A stretch of 64,000 bases of DNA from Himantopus leucocephalus (taxonomy: Eukaryota > Chordata > Aves > Charadriiformes > Recurvirostridae), in the NCBI GenBank assembly GCA_003993805.1, contig RSEF01000020.1, forward strand, positions 6,781,276-6,845,275, written 5' to 3'. Under the pieces are notes generated by a model. That model was not told where the DNA came from. It worked only from the letters and a program-made list of their open reading frames with translations, and searched no databases. This document shows positions 1 through 14,407 of this stretch, one piece after another; the stretch's first letter is position 1, and every line of letters begins with the position of its first letter. Made by a program: the position numbers and the translations under genes.

Positions 1-3000
1 CTGGGCTGCAACTGCGCATTGCCGGCTCACGTTGAGCTTCTCAAATAATACCCTTCCTGTGTGTGTGATGTGCTGTGATGGAAATCACCCTGGTCTCCAC
101 CACCCGACATGTGTGTGTGGATTAGATACCGTTCCTGTAATCCCTGGTGTGTCAGTCAAGTTAAGATTTCAAGGAGAAATCAGACATTAATGGTCGTGTA
201 TCTCTCATATCTACCCACACCAGCATTTCTTTTCTAAAATTTGCCTGTCTGTGGCATTTCTCTCAAGTTTGAGTGATTTTTTCCTAGATTATGTGCCTCT
301 CTCTCTGCTTTTGGATACGTATTAAATATCCTAATTCTCCTCCGGAGCCCAGACCTGGCATTGGAGGGTGCAGTTCGGTTGCCTGAATGTAGACACCCGG
401 CGCCATGCAGGAGTCCCTGGTTAGGTGGGACATCCGCGCAGCCCTGGCAGGTACGTCTCCACGCCTGCCACATGTCCCAGGCAAATACCCCTTTGCATAC
501 GGATTATTTCATTACCTTAGAAGTACACGGAATCTCAGGCACTGGTGCGAGGCTGAGAAATTTAAGTATGTTTTGTAACTCCATTATTGCAAGGCACTGA
601 AATAAATCCCCTTCGGAAGTTGCCTAACTTCCTTGTGTCGGCAGGTTTTTAATGCTTCAATATTCTGTTGCCTTAAAAACAGTTGATTCCAAGGGGTGTC
701 ATTTTAAGAGGATATACATCTGGAATTTCATTAAGCACATTTCACTTATGAAATCCTTAGTGACATCCTGGGAGGGGGGGGAAGGAGATTTAGCAAAGGA
801 TTTGGTAGTGCTGTGAGTTTTCTCTTATCAAATATTTCTGACTGTCCAGGATGTCTCAACGCTTCCCAGTTGTAGAAGAAAGGGTCAGAGCAGAGAGAAC
901 AGCCAGAGTTAAAATCAGAGAGGATGGTTAAAAGGTTTCACGTAGGTTTTTTGAGCGTGGTAGAGTTTTTTCAAACTGTTCAGCTTAGTGCAATAACATG
1001 TTTTAATTGCCAAGAAGAAGCCAAAGAAAGAATGTTTTCCTTCCTAAATCTACAAGAATATAGTGACTCCCTCTTTTCTTTGACCGAATATTCTCCCATT
1101 TCTCACTGCGTTTCTCTTCTCTGCTAGATGCGCTTTGAGTTTCGTACGGTAAGCAAAGTCCAGCTCGCTCGCTCACTCTTTTTCAGCGAGAAACCTCTTC
1201 CTCACGGCGAGTCCGATGAGTTACACAGCATTTCATTTGGTCTTCATTCTGTGCTCGGAATTACTGTAGGCAGGTGGGCATGCGTTCTTCCGCGACACCG
1301 GGTTTTAGGGACTCGGTCGGGAGGGCAGCTCGGCTGGGCAGGATTCCTCGGGGGGCTGCGGGGCGGCGCTGCCCTGAACTGCCCGGGCTGGCTGCGAACG
1401 GAGGGACTCACCAGCAGCCCCCACGGTGGGAGACGCGTCCCCGTCCCCCGTCCCTGCCCCAAGAAACCGCAGCGCAGGGAGCAGGGGGACACACATCTGC
1501 GGGTGCCAGCTCTCTCCCCACCCACAGGCGTTGCTCTTACATTTGATACGGCAGTAAGGACGTAAAAAATTGGCCATCGTGGCACCAGCTCAAGAAATCG
1601 CATCTTTAAACCACGGCAACAGCAATTCTACAACAAAACACGTCCTCCAGCATCTTTCTCCTGCAAGGGTGCTCCGTGTGGTCAGGAGCTCTGTTTATGA
1701 CCAGCCCTTGTGGGTTTTCCCGTGCCGGATTGTGGTGTTCAAATGTAGTCATGAAAAAAAAAAAAAATCCACCTGTGTGCTAATTCTGAGACTAATCTGG
1801 AAACAACAGAGATTTCCATTTCGGTGCAGGGGAGGTTTGAGCTGGAGTCAGCATGCAGACGGGCTGAGCTGTGCTACGCGGGAAACTTGTTAAAAATCTC
1901 AATACCAGGATTATAGTGGACATAAAAAATTCCGTTTCAGTCCTCTTAAAATTCTCCCTTCCCCAAATATCCGTCTTCAGATCCCAAAGGCACATGAGCA
2001 GCTTTTATATGCCTTAAAATCTGAAAAAATTAAATTAAAAACTCATTACGAGGAGTGGGCAGTTAATAAGAAAATCCTAAACCAGACTTATCAGCTTAAG
2101 GCCCTTCTTTATGAAACTTTATTACAGGTGCCTGAATTGAAACATCCTCTTCTATAGACATTTCACCAAGAAGTACAGAGTCAGACCTGTGGAGCACGTT
2201 TTGCTCACTTAGCAGCTGAACTCTGTCACACAATTTGTGTCGGTCTGTTTTATACGTAAATCAGGAGAAATATGTTTTCAAAGTTTTGTTCAAAACAGTG
2301 CAGTTATTTGCTACTTGCAGTTTGAAGAAAGAGGAAGAAATGTGAGGCTTGACATGCCAACAAATGAGTGAATGTCATCCTCTCTTAGGGAAGATGGTTA
2401 TTTCGTAGCGTAAGGGCGAGCGGCACGGTCTGCGCGTTGGAAGGCTCTCCTCCGGCCGTGCCGGGTGATGCACAGGACGTTGGCACAGCTTCGGCAATTC
2501 GAGGTCAATGTATTTGAGGTCAAACCGCTGTTGGCCTTTGAGACAGACAGTGGAGCTCCACAACAGGTTCTTCTTTTGGCCTGTTTCTCCCCAGCTGTAC
2601 CGGCCTGTCCGGGTTCCTTGGTCGAAGCCCACGCGGTGCAGAGCCCGGGGAGGAGCCGTGCTGGTGGTCCGGCTCAGCCCCAGCGCACGGTTCTCTGCCA
2701 ACCTTCCCGTCTGGGAGCTTTTCCATCTCGGTAGCTCAGCAGGGATCACAGGGCTACACGGCAATGCGCTGGCAAGATCGATAGACTAATCCAGGCTGAC
2801 CTAATGGATTTATCAAGTAGCACATGAATTAATGATGTTCTCAGGATCCTGCCCTAACCCAGGCGGCGGAGAGCGGGACACGGCTCCGGCGCCAGTTCTC
2901 CAGCGGCCTCGGGAGACACGGGCAAGTCACTCTGCCTTTGGTTCTGCAGCTGAAGGGAAGCGTAGGGCTGTCAACTGTTGTAAGGCAGTGATGTATCTGT

Positions 3001-6000
3001 GCAAAAATGTTTTATTATATAAATGTATGTATATAAATTCTTTTTTTTTCTTTACGAATGAGGCTTTGTAGGCAGTTCCAGCTGGTTTAAAATCTATGCC
3101 TCTATTTAAAAGATAGCATTACTAATTACACCTGGCAATCAAATAGTCTGCAGAAAGGTATCAGCTACCTTTTCCTGCTGTTCATTCTGCAGGCAAGAAA
3201 CAAAGGTATGTTAGACAAGAGAGCAAATGAAATGTTCAAAGGATTCTTGTCTAAAACTGGAAAATAAAAGGCTGTGCTATCAGATCAGAATTTTAACATA
3301 TACTGTTTCCACTGGTTCCTGAGATAAAATCTTTTATTGTTGAGTATAACCGTTGTTAAAGGTCACTGTTGCAAAGGCTACATCATTTAGACGCGATGAG
3401 ATCCCATTTTGGATAAATTCACAATTTTTCTTCCTAACAAGGAGATAGTATCAGGATTTGAATGTACAAGAGTGCCAGGTTACAGATTAAAGGCTTTTGT
3501 GTTCTGGAAACCGCACTATGCCAGATTTCATGAGTTTCAGTGAGACATGCAAGTCCCCAAAGTCAAGTAGGTTGATTAAAGTGGTTCTTTATAGCCTTTG
3601 AAATACAGATAAAGTACAACTTTCCTACACGGGGTTAATGTAGAATTTTTTTTCCTTGACAAGGCTATATGCCTTTCCAAGGACATAATTTTAATCTCTT
3701 TTTAAACCTTTCGTATGAACGTTGGAAAAAGCTCCTTTGTGTTGTAATGCATTTTTATAAAATATCTAAATTTCTATGCAAACTTGGAACCTCGTTTCAT
3801 AAGATATATTTATCTGGAAATGGTTATCTTGCAGCAGAATACTGTCTTGTGTCATCATTTCTGTGGCATCTTTTCATACTGTCACAAGAATGTAACATCT
3901 GATAATGAAAAAAAATTAATGTTCATTGTCAGACATGCAAACTTCTTTTTTTTTTTTAATATCCTTTTAGTATTACGTGCTCTTGTCTCTGAATTCCTGG
4001 CAAGTGCTCCAGGAGTCTTTGAACCAAGGTGAAACCTGCACATTCCTTCCTCACACCTGAAATTAGAAGGTTTTCTTCTTTTGCTTCTGAAAGAAAGGGG
4101 ATTGCTTTCTTTTCTTCTGTTCTGCTTTGGCATCATATTCAAAGTGTAAATTTTGTCAATTAATCCAAAACTAGTCATAACTTGAGATTTTGAAAAAAAT
4201 AACACCGGTAAAGACAAAGCGTAAAGCCAATGGCTGTCATCAGCTGCAGGAACATGGCGGAGGTTGTCTACACCCCATGATAAGATGAGCTGCAGAAGTG
4301 TAAAAGTTTAGGGCTTGCCTTTGTTTTTCCAACTCACCCAGCACGTTGGGCCGCACTGAACGTCGCTCGTCGTTCCTTGTAGAAACTCCCAATAAAGAAG
4401 CGGATGGTCTGGCTCCACCACACCGTGCGTGGAGCTGTGAGAGCTCCTTCGCAGGCAGGTGAGGCATTTTAATAGCACAAACCGCTGAAGATAAAGGCAG
4501 AACTTCCAAAGCATCCTGTAAAAGCTGGTGAGCTAATTGTCACGCACTTCCCTCTGCTTGGCTGGGCAAAGCTGCCTCCTGCCTGACCACGACGAGCCGG
4601 TGCCTGCAGCCCGAGCAATTCATTCCTGAAGGAGTGCGGTGGCAGCTGGGCCTCATACCAGCCGAGCAGAACTGCGAGCTGGCAAGAGCACGTTGGGCTT
4701 TGTAGACAACATTTTGGGAAGCATTTCCCACATGGCATTTAACTAGCCTGAAGTATGATGTGCGTACATGGATGGACTGTGGAGCAGGTCCAAGGGAAGG
4801 TGAAGTTGAAACAGGGATGCGGCAGTGCAGGGGATGTTGTGGACATGAGCCTGATAAACCCAACAGCAAGAAGCTTCCGTAGGGGTTGCTGGCTGGTGCA
4901 ATGCAGAGCAGGGGCGCCATGGGCTGCTGCAGAAAAAAGCGAGGACATCGGGACTTAGAGGGTGATCATCATTCGAGAACACACCAGAGTGAGTAGTTCT
5001 TTAATAAAACATGATTAAGAAGTGAACATCTCAAAATCTGATTTGCACACAAAATGTGGTTGACCTTACGGAGATTTTGTGGGGATTCGAGTGAGTTTGT
5101 GGTCTCCGCTGCACGGCAGTGATGGTGGAGCGAGAACCTGGAGGTCCCTGTTTGACGGCCACAGAAGCTGATGGCCAAGTCTGACCCGTACGGCGCAGAG
5201 GGGCGGGATAACCTGCAGACCTACTACAGTCATCCGTAGAGCAAACGATATCGAAAATTAAAGGTCAGAGAATTGATAGTAAGGCTTAAGAAAACAGCAA
5301 TTAGGCTGCTAGGAAGAAAAGCTAAATTACCGGTAGTAGGAGTAGGGGGAAAAAAAAAGAGGATTATTGATCTAAATATCAAGTTGGCAGATACACAGAG
5401 TACAATCTAGAGGTTTTTTACACCTCTGGGCTTATTCAACCCTCACAATAAAAAATGCAGGCCTATAAAGATGGAATAAGAAGCAATCAATTAGGATGGC
5501 ATTTGCTTGTTTCCGCGCTGCAGCTGGGCAGGCACATCACAATTAATGATTTATTAGGAGATTTTCATCTTTTTTTTCCATTTCACACAGATTGCTGCAA
5601 CCAGACCGCAGTTGTTTATTAATTTGCCTGCTATTCAAGCGTCTTTGTTAAATACCGTGTGGAGAACATAAACAGTTGGCTCACACGCCAGCGCTTGGTT
5701 GGGAGTACGCCCTTAGTGCGGAGGAGCGGAGGGTCGGTGTGCTGAGTTGCCCGGCTGCACGACGCCTGGTACCCCGCGCTTGCTGCGGGACGGGGTGGCC
5801 TGGCAGCAGAAAGCGGTGAGAGCTGGGACACCCCACGCCACGCGCACGCGTGTGCTCACTCGCTCTCGTTTGGGTTTTTCTCGACCTAGGGGACCAAGGG
5901 AGAAGATGCAGCACTTTGCGGTAGTCAGAGCTGTCAGGGGAAGGGCTCCGAGTGTAGTAAGAGGACTGAGATACCCATATTCTTCTACATTAATCCATAG

Positions 6001-9000
6001 CTATAGGTCATAAAATACTCTGTTTCTCCAGGCAATTCAGCCCTCATAAACTACTTCTGCCTGTAACAAACGTTGCGTCATCATTAGCAAATCTTGGAGG
6101 CAACACAAAAATCTTCCCTGCAGTCATTCATGTGAACAAGTCTTTGCTTTCACAGCTTTTTAGCAAAACCAGCTAGAAAAAAGTAAGAACGTTGGAAAAA
6201 AGGAACTCCCTTTAGAAGGAAGCCTGAATAATTATCTTTGTATTCATCCATCTCAATTCCACACCTCCCTAGGAGTTGCTGCAGTGAGCTAATTGGTTTT
6301 ACTCTGCTATGCGTGGCTTCACCGCCCAGACTCCAGATTTATTGCACAAAGTCAAGTCATTGTGTGAATTCATCATTTGTCCCCCCCATCAATCCCTTTC
6401 TCCTCCGGAGTGATATTTGTCTGCGTGTTTATGTGCTGTCAGATACACGTACCACGTGAGGCGAAAGACAAACTCTGGGATTAACCAATTTTAGTATAAT
6501 CTGATGCAACCTGAAAATCGGAATGAATTACGACCTTTTCAGCAAGACATGACTTCAGGCAGGTCAGCCCCAGAGGAATGAGAGAAGGACTTTTGCCAGC
6601 ACAGGCTCTCATGGGAGAGGAAGAAAAAAAACCCTACAGAATTTTAAGGATTTAAGAACACGCCAGGTTCAGAACAAATCCTTATCTGAGAAGGGAAGCG
6701 AAGTGTGTAACAATCAGCCATAGAAATCCTTGTGAATGGTCTTTGAAAAAGCACTCTGGAAAGTAAAGACTTCAAATGCAACAATTGAAAGTGAAGCTAA
6801 AGGAAATACGGGGGAATGTGAGTAAATGCTACAAGTATAGGTCAAGCGCTGCTTTATCAATCTTATGTTTACTCCAACAGCTCCTCCGTTGCCCATTGTT
6901 TTACCTTGTTTGAATAGATATGCTTGTCTTTATTTGAAAATCAATTGTAATCTTATGAAAGAGAACTTACAGCGCAGGGAATTCTGCAAAGCAGCACAGT
7001 GAAAGATGGCATTGTTCATTATCCTAAATTACTCCAGGGTAGGGAGGGAATGACATTAAAGAAGAGTGGGTAGCTTTGAGCTGCCATCCTTCCTTTAGCA
7101 GATGTAATTTAATGTCATTACTTAATTTTATTAAAGGTAAAGACAATTGTGGACAATACACGTTACAACATTTACTTATAATAATGATAGTGGGGGAGTG
7201 TTAGAAGGAGGAAAGCCAGGCTCCGGTTTGGATTCCCAATAGCTGCTGATGTGCAGCTGATGAAAATTGTTCTGTTCTTCACGGTGCATCTCTCCAAGGT
7301 TTGCTTCTTAACCTGAGTAGCTTTGGATGGCTCCTTTGATTCCAGTGAAGGTACTCTCTTCTCATCAGAAAAATATTTGGCTTTGTAAGTGTAAGAGACA
7401 ATATCCCCCCTCAGTGCTACCTGGGACTGATCTTTCCCAAACTATACCTAATAGGTGTCAACAACAACTGGATGAACTCCTGCGTTGCTCAGCGTCTGCC
7501 GAGAACTGTGGGTTTTGCCCTGGTGGAAAAGCTTTATCGACTGTTGTGATCTTCCTCCAGGCTTTGTATTGAGATGTGCTTGTGCCTTTACAATTTTTAA
7601 AATACCTCATATTTTTAAAATACGTCTTGTAGTGAACTTTATCGCTACGGGCCGAAAATGGGTGTTGTGATGGGTTTTACAGAAGCTGCTGTAAAATCTG
7701 TTGGGGATTGTGTGGGATTTTTCCCTGTAACCCAAACTCATTGGCAGCACCTGGGTTGTGACCGACTAAAGGCGTTCAGCAGCCTGTAGGATGGGCCCTC
7801 GTAAATGTCTTAATTACAGCTGGTGGCTTGCTCTTGATGAGTTAATTCTTTTTGGTTCTGCAAGGCGTGAGCCTAGTAGTAACAGACAAAAACCTGTGGC
7901 CCTAGGCCAAGGGTCTGAGATGGTCGCACAAAGTGCTTCACTCCTTTGGAACTGCAGGACGACACCTTGACGTCAGCCATGCAGTCACCTTCTAAAAGAG
8001 ACTGGGGGGTCATCAGCTTGTCATTGCTGACATGCCATACAACATTAATTTAACGTAATGGGCGGTAACTGGTGTGGATTTAGTAAGAGACGATCCTGCT
8101 TTACTAATCTCCTTCAGTTTTTTGGAGCAGGTTTCAGACAAGGTTGATAATGGGAGTGTACATATGACATAATCTAATGGATTTTTCAAGAGTCTTTTGA
8201 TAAATTTCCGTGTAAAGCTGTGTGCCTCAGAGATTCCAAATTGGGCAAGAGAATGGGTAAAGAATGAGTGAAACCATGGGAAAGAAAGAGAAAAGAAGAG
8301 CTGTAGCGCGTACTGGAATTGGAATTATCCTGCAGCTTCCCACTGTTCTTCCCCCCCACTCGGCATGGCTGGAAAGAGATGCCATCTGCATTCACTAATG
8401 AAAACTTGTTTAGGACAGGTGCATAACGGAAAAGAGGGCAAAATGCCATTCAGGATACCACTAAAGGGCAAATTTAAATTTACATTAACATAAGGCAGAT
8501 TGAATATTTTTGCTGTCAGTGGCGGGATAAAATATATGAAATATAAGCACATATAACTGAAAGACTGCAGTGGATGGGTATGGGTTAGGAGTGGAAAGGG
8601 ACTCTTGTGCTAACAAAGGAATGATTTATTATCATTTACATAACCTGGCATTTGTGCCCACCAAAGGCCAGATTTTCAGAAGTGCTCCGCTCCTGCAGTT
8701 TGGGGCCAGGATTTCAGTTGCCGACTCAGAGCCAGCCGCTCCCATCGTTTCCCCAGTGTTTAATTTGCCATATGTCAATCAGAGTGTTGATTTGCAAGTG
8801 CTGCTAATAGGCGATGCTGAGAGATGAGGACAGTTGAAAATTTGGGAATGTGTCTTACTGGCAGCTTTTGAGCCCCAAACACTGGAAGCGTGCACAGGCC
8901 AGGATCCCTGAGCAGCCGTGTGATAAATCAGGGACTGGAAAGCAGAAAAGAATGCAGCTAATGCATCAGGATACGCCTGAACTGGACATGCTCCATGAAA

Positions 9001-9595
9001 ATCAGTGCTAAATGAGAGGATTAAGCACCAGGAAAGGCTGTGGCAAAATCACAAGAAACACTTTAAATAATGAGACAAAATCAAATCAAGGGCAAGAAAG
9101 AAAGAAAATGAAGTAAGATCGCTGAAGAAGCAATAAAATGCCATCACTGAAATCTGAGTGAAGCAAAATACCTCAGGTTAAAGGGACATAGTCATCCTAA
9201 AAACTGCACATTTTATTCTGCCATTTTCACCTGCTGTTGACGATTAACTCTCTGATTACTGTAACTGAATGAGAGTATCAAGAACAGGTTTTTGTTCATT
9301 TACTTCAAGCATTTGCTGGAACTTGGGGGCAGTGGCTGGGTGATAACGGGTTTGCTCTCCTTTGGGCTGAGAGTGAGACCAAACTTCAAAAGGTTCAGAA
9401 AAATACTCAAAGAAAAAAAATAAGAGAACCAGAAGTGAGAAACAGATGTGTTGCTCACGAGACATAACCCCGTGGTCCGGTCCTCTTCATGGGACTGATC
9501 TCCCAGTCGGTGTGCTGGTGTAGGGGGGGGAGGGGGTTAGCCGTGAGGACCGAGAGAAAGCTCCCACCATGACCGCTCCTGTCTTTTATTTGCAG
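1..9595 (+). other. CDH4: CDH4 intron (3' part), upstream of first exon in window
   Basis: No coding exon was recognised here. I looked for the preceding classical-cadherin exon (end of EC2, with a DVNDNPPEF-type linker) and did not find it, so this intron is longer than 9.6 kb. Visible content is AT-rich unique sequence, short homopolymers (A-run near 1754), G-runs at about 773-781 and 9523-9536, and a decayed ancient amniote repeat at 8666-8700. The intron ends with the pyrimidine-rich acceptor TCTTTTATTTGCAG at 9582-9595. The short ORFs inside show no family resemblance. Confidence 0.85.
8666..8700. repeat. Relic of ancient sauropsid interspersed repeat
   Basis: The stretch reads GGCCAGATTTTCAGAAGTGC followed by a CTCC-type continuation. 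It resembles, in reverse, the 'cacttctgaaaatc(a/t)ggcc' segment of an old repeat common in turtle and crocodile genomes and surviving as relics in birds. The assignment is by memory of the consensus, and the family name is not certain. Confidence 0.4.
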
Positions 9596-9781
9596 TATTC
9601 AGGAGAAGTTCCTGAGAACAGAGTGGAGGTTGTGGTGGCAAATCTGACGGTGATGGACCGGGACCAGCCTCACTCCCCCAACTGGAATGCCATCTACCGC
9701 ATTATCAGCGGAGACCCCTCTGGCCATTTCACCATCCGGACAGACCCCGTCACCAACGAAGGCATGGTAACCGTCGTGAAG
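9596..9781 (+). CDS. CDH4: R-cadherin exon: first part of EC3 (residues 1-62 of the window's coding part)
   Basis: This 186-nt exon encodes 62 residues in phase 0 at both ends, between acceptor TTTGCAG (ending 9595) and donor GTAAGG (from 9782). It begins with the start of extracellular cadherin repeat 3: the calcium-ligand motif PENR, the N-glycosylation sequon NLT, and the DRD motif (MDRDQ) typical of the EC calcium sites. It ends in the [10 protein letters not shown] strand that leads to the conserved 'DYE' segment in the next exon. The protein is a single-pass, calcium-dependent homophilic adhesion receptor of the plasma membrane, best known from retina, brain and muscle. By comparison with 16-exon classical cadherin genes this is probably exon 9. 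CDH2 has a clearly different sequence here (TDKDQPHTP against MDRDQPHSP), which favours CDH4. Confidence 0.97.
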
Positions 9782-10650
9782 GTAAGGGGGAAGCCGAAGT
9801 AAGTTGTGTTTGTCACCCTTTTAGCTAGCTAAGGACACAAGGGTTGCCAGAAACCTGCAGTTACTTCATGCCTTCTCTACCTGGGAATGCGAGTGCTCAA
9901 ACCTGTTGTTTCCCGTCTCGCTGCGTAGGAGCCCTGACTCCTTTTATTCCAAGCGTATGCCACTGGTTCTGGGTTTCCCACCTCAGCCCAGCCCACCGTA
10001 AGCTCTGATAAACTCTCAGATGCCAAAAGCACCTGCCAGCATCCGAGCTTGACCTCCGTGTCCTGCTCCTCCTTACTTCTTTGCATGCTGTAAGGTTGGG
10101 CAGAGGCTGCACCTTCTCCTTTTTGAGCCAGAAAACTCCCTGTTAGCTGTGAATCTGGGGTAGCATTCCGCTGCAGGGGATCGGTCAACTTGTCCTCTGT
10201 GAAAGCAGGGAGTGCAGGAGGGATTTCAGGAGGAGTGAATTTCCTGGTAAGAGAAGGAAAGGAGAGATTTTCCTCTGATTGAGTTGCTTGGCAGAAAATA
10301 GTTGGAGAAATTTTCCTTTTTCTGGCGTCAAGCAGTAAACACACAGTGTGGGACAAATCCTCAGCTCAGAATAGCTGCGCTCAAGTAGAGGCCACTCCCC
10401 AGGTTAGATCAGCAGAGGGTCTTGTCCAAAAACTCTGAGGAATGAGACTGTTAAATATCCACTGTCCCTTCTTTCCTCCATCCATTGCGTTCAGTGTTAG
10501 GAAGGCTGGGATGCTGAAGGTATCTGCAGCAAGTACCAAATTCTGTTTTCCCTCCTTGCCTCCAAAGAACATGACTTTATCTTCATTTGAGCGTTCGCTT
10601 CCCATTCAGTTACTGAGGCCAGCAGACCAGCAAATGCTTCTGCAGTCATG

Positions 10651-11030
10651 ACACAGAATCACAGAACCACAGAATCTCCTAGATTGGAAAAGACCTGTAA
10701 GATCATCTAGTCCAATCATTAACCTAACACTGACGAGCCCACCACTAAACCATGGCCCTGGGCACTATATCTACACGGCCCTTCAATACCTCCAGGGACG
10801 GGGACTCCACCACTGCCCTGGGTAACGCGTTCCAACGCCTGATGACCCTTTCAGTAAAGAAATTCTTCCTAATACCCAATCTAAACTTCCCTTGGCACAA
10901 CTTGAAGCCATTTCCTCTTGTTCTGTCACCTGTTACTTGACAGAACAGGTCGACTCCCACCTCTCTGCAACCTCCTTTCAGATAGTTGTAGAGAGCAGAT
11001 CCATTCAGCCTTCGTGGAATCTCTTCCCGG
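10651..11030 (-). mobile_element. CR1 LINE, 5'-truncated copy
   Basis: On the minus strand this is the 3' end of a CR1 non-LTR retrotransposon, the dominant LINE of birds. The left end carries the diagnostic octamer-like 3' terminus (ATTCTGTG-type units, seen on + as ACAGAATCACAGAACCACAG). It is followed by the conserved 'ttggactagatgatctt' segment in reverse. About 90 residues of the C-terminal reverse-transcriptase ORF remain readable on the minus strand, with recognisable stretches such as [20 protein letters not shown]. The element lacks the ORF1 and polymerase core, so it is a dead-on-arrival 5' truncation. The right boundary is approximate, placed where resemblance to the ORF stops (about 11027). 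It lies antisense within the CDH4 intron. Confidence 0.9.
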
Positions 11031-14000
11031 ATAAGATACCTACGGATGCTCCCTCTGACTACCAAAAAAGTGACGGCACCACGAATAGGCTGTGCTCTGT
11101 AGGAGCTCACACGGCACGCACCGTGCACTGCACCTGAGAAGGATAATACGTGCTGTGACGGACGAAGCCCACATCTTTTGATAAGTCTGGCCTTCTCTAA
11201 CAAAAAGTTTTAATCAACAACTTAGGATGAAACACTAACGTTTAAAGAGCAACTTGATTTAAGAATAGCTCTGCGCTGCAAAAAAGAGCCCCCCTCCCTT
11301 GTAGCTAATAGGTTGCAGTCATTCTTAATACTAACAGTTTGGGTATTAGGGAAGATGACATCAGTGAAATGCCAATGAGGTTACGCTGGTAGGAACGTGT
11401 GAGCTTGTGAGCTTGTCCTGTTCTCTCGCCCTCAGGCTCTGTGTGTGTGTCTGCAGATGCCGCTTTGCTGAAACTTTAAGGGCGACATCATCTTACCTGC
11501 TAGATGGTATTTCAGCAGGGTCCTTTTATTTATTGCTCTGTAATGACGGTTGACAGCCTTATCTGGTGCAACATTGCAAAACCTCTTCAAGCTTAGCAGT
11601 AGTTCTAGACACAGGTGTATGTGGATGCATGTGTGTATGTAAGTATACACATATCGGTATGTATATATTTTCTGCTTAAAACAGAAAACATTCAAAAATG
11701 TGAAATGCAAAAATTTAACTTCCGTTGACATCAGCAGCCAGTCTGACATTGAAATGCCAACGTTTTCGCTGAGAGCAGGGGAGAACCCCTTATTCTTAAT
11801 CTAGTAAAGTGTCATGACTGTAGTTTAAAGGCACATCAAAGTGAACAACAGGGGATTTACATGATCATCGCTGCTACACAAGGACTTCTGCATAATGAAC
11901 CATCCCTTATTCAGAACTTGCAGGCAGAAAGCAGGGCAGATTTGTCAAGACGCCATTGATGCTGGTGTTGACTTTCCACTGCTGTGTAACCCACAGTGAT
12001 CACAATGCAAAGAACCACATGAGAATCTTACCTTGTCAAGCTGAGCTCAAAGCTTGAAATTGCATTGAATGTCTTCACCATATAACCTCACCTGATCCTC
12101 CTGGGCGCCCAGAGTGCCTTACCCTTATCAAGCCGGGAGGCTTTTTGGTGTATTTTCAGCAAGGAGAATGAGTGAAATTGCTTGTGATTAAATTTTCATG
12201 GTGAAGAAGGGAAGACTCTTAGGATTCCACCTTCTTCTTTGAAATATTTTGTTCTCTGTTAATAAGTGAATACGCTTAAAGGATAGGGGAATACACGCAC
12301 GTCAAACTGGGTGGCCAGTCAGAGCTTGTTCTTTGTGGTGTGGGAGCCGTCTCTTGCTGGTTTGATCGCCGATGTAGGTTGAAAACACAGGAGAAAAATT
12401 AAGTCAAGTAACGAACCTTTTATTTACAGACCCTACATGGCTGGATTTTCATGTGGCTCTTTCAAAGACAGACGTTTTTACGTAACTCCCCACTGCTGCA
12501 AGCAAAGGGGTTTGCATCTGGGCCACAGCAGTCAGAAGCAGCGCAGAGAAGGGCATTCTGTGAAGAATCCCACCCCTCCACCAGCAGTTTAGGGGCCAGA
12601 AACGCTTCCAAACCAAGAAGCCCTTTGGAGTTCAGATGATGCTCATGGGGGCCGTTTTGCAGCCGCTCTCAGCAAAACCCCATCTGCAGCTGTGGTCCAA
12701 TCACCAAAAGTGTAACATTTCCTTTCTCTGTTCGTGCCTTTCCAAAACATTTCCATAACACTGCAAGACCCTAATCTTCAAAGAAAGCCTTGATCAAGGG
12801 GAGAGAGAAACTTCCCACTCAGATGAGACACCGCAGAGTCTGAAGACAATCTCCAAGAGCAGCAGTGGCTGCCCTGTGGCAGCCGGCAAAGTAAAATGTT
12901 ATTATAAACTCTGCACGGATCAGAGCTGTGAATTTATAATGGAGATGCTTCCGAAGCTTCAGTTATTATTTGCCTCAATAATAACATAAGGCAAATTTGT
13001 TCACTTCAGTTAAAAGTGCCTTGAGAGAAAGAGGACACGTGGCAAGCCCTGGGCTTCGCTCCACTCCATCCAGGTCGGGGAGGCGAGAGGAGGAGGAGGA
13101 GGCGCTGCAGCATCTCCAGGGGGAGATTTCAAAGCCGTTTGTGCACACTGAACACTGAACATCCAACAAGGGGTATCTGCAAAGGTGCTACTTTTTAATT
13201 TCACGTCATGTGCTTCTTGGAGGTGAAATTAAAAAGGAGACGACAGTCCAGCACCTGCTTGTCCCAGATGTAGCGGCTCCGTGTGGCTTTGTCCTGCTCT
13301 TGGCAGGATCAATGTGCAGCATTTTCAGTGAGGTGCGTGGAGATGGAAGTGAAGAACACGGTGTGCTCTGTGCACCATTGTCCTCAGAGGGAGGCAGTTT
13401 TATGAAGCAAAAGTATGAACTGTCCTGGTAGACATTGCATATTACGGTGTGAAAGAAGTTCTGCTTAGGCTGGGCTGTGTCTGGCTGCCAGGGGCTCCAG
13501 TCCCACTGAGGACAATAGCACAAGCACTGCTGTGAAGACACAGGCGCTTGATTTTACCTTGGGTTTTTTTTTGTAACAAAACATGTGAAATGGTACTCAG
13601 ATGAGCCTAGAAGAGGAGGCGGCAGATCGGCTCTCTCTTGCAGACTGAAGCGCGGTGGACACTGTCCCACCGTGTGCCAGCACGTGGCCCTGGTGCCTCC
13701 AGGACAGTCTGTGGGATGGGTGTCACTGGGCGATCCCGCTCCAGCCCCGCTCTCTCCACTGCTTCTCTGCAGCCCCGGGTTTGTTGCTCCCAGAAGAGAG
13801 GGAAAGAAGCTGAGTGAGCAGCTCTACATTTTTTGGGGCGGGGGGAACCCCACTCCCTTGCATTGGCCACATCCTCGCAGATAGGTGTGTGGTCAGTGTG
13901 TCCTGAGCATCGTCGGGCAGTGGTTTCCCGCATCCGTTCCCCTGGAGCGGCTCAGGTCGGCCCCCCCGGCTGCGTCTGAGCCCCCGCGGGAGGAGGTGCT

Positions 14001-14407
14001 GGCTGGCTGCGGGCAAGGTCAGCACACAGGCCGGCACACGCAAAAAATGAAGTCTGGAGGAATGTAAATTAGAGGGGTGGGAAAAGAAATTGAGGAATTG
14101 CATTAATCAAATTGTTTCAAGGCCTTGAATAGTGTTTAAATGGGAACTTTTACCATGCGTCTTTTTTGAATGCAGTACAAGTCCGTGAGTCAGTGATGGT
14201 GGGTGTACTGGGACTCTTTATGCTTCCTTTTATTTATTAAATGTTGGCCCTGCCTGTCAGGAAACCATTTAGCAATAGGAACATTTGCACTTCAATCGAA
14301 TAGAGATTCCACTGTTTTACCTTTTGCCCCTGAAATTAGTTTCTCTCATGTAGCCTCCTATGATTTGATTTCTCTCCTGACAATACTGGGGTTTGAACAG
14401 AGCCTGG

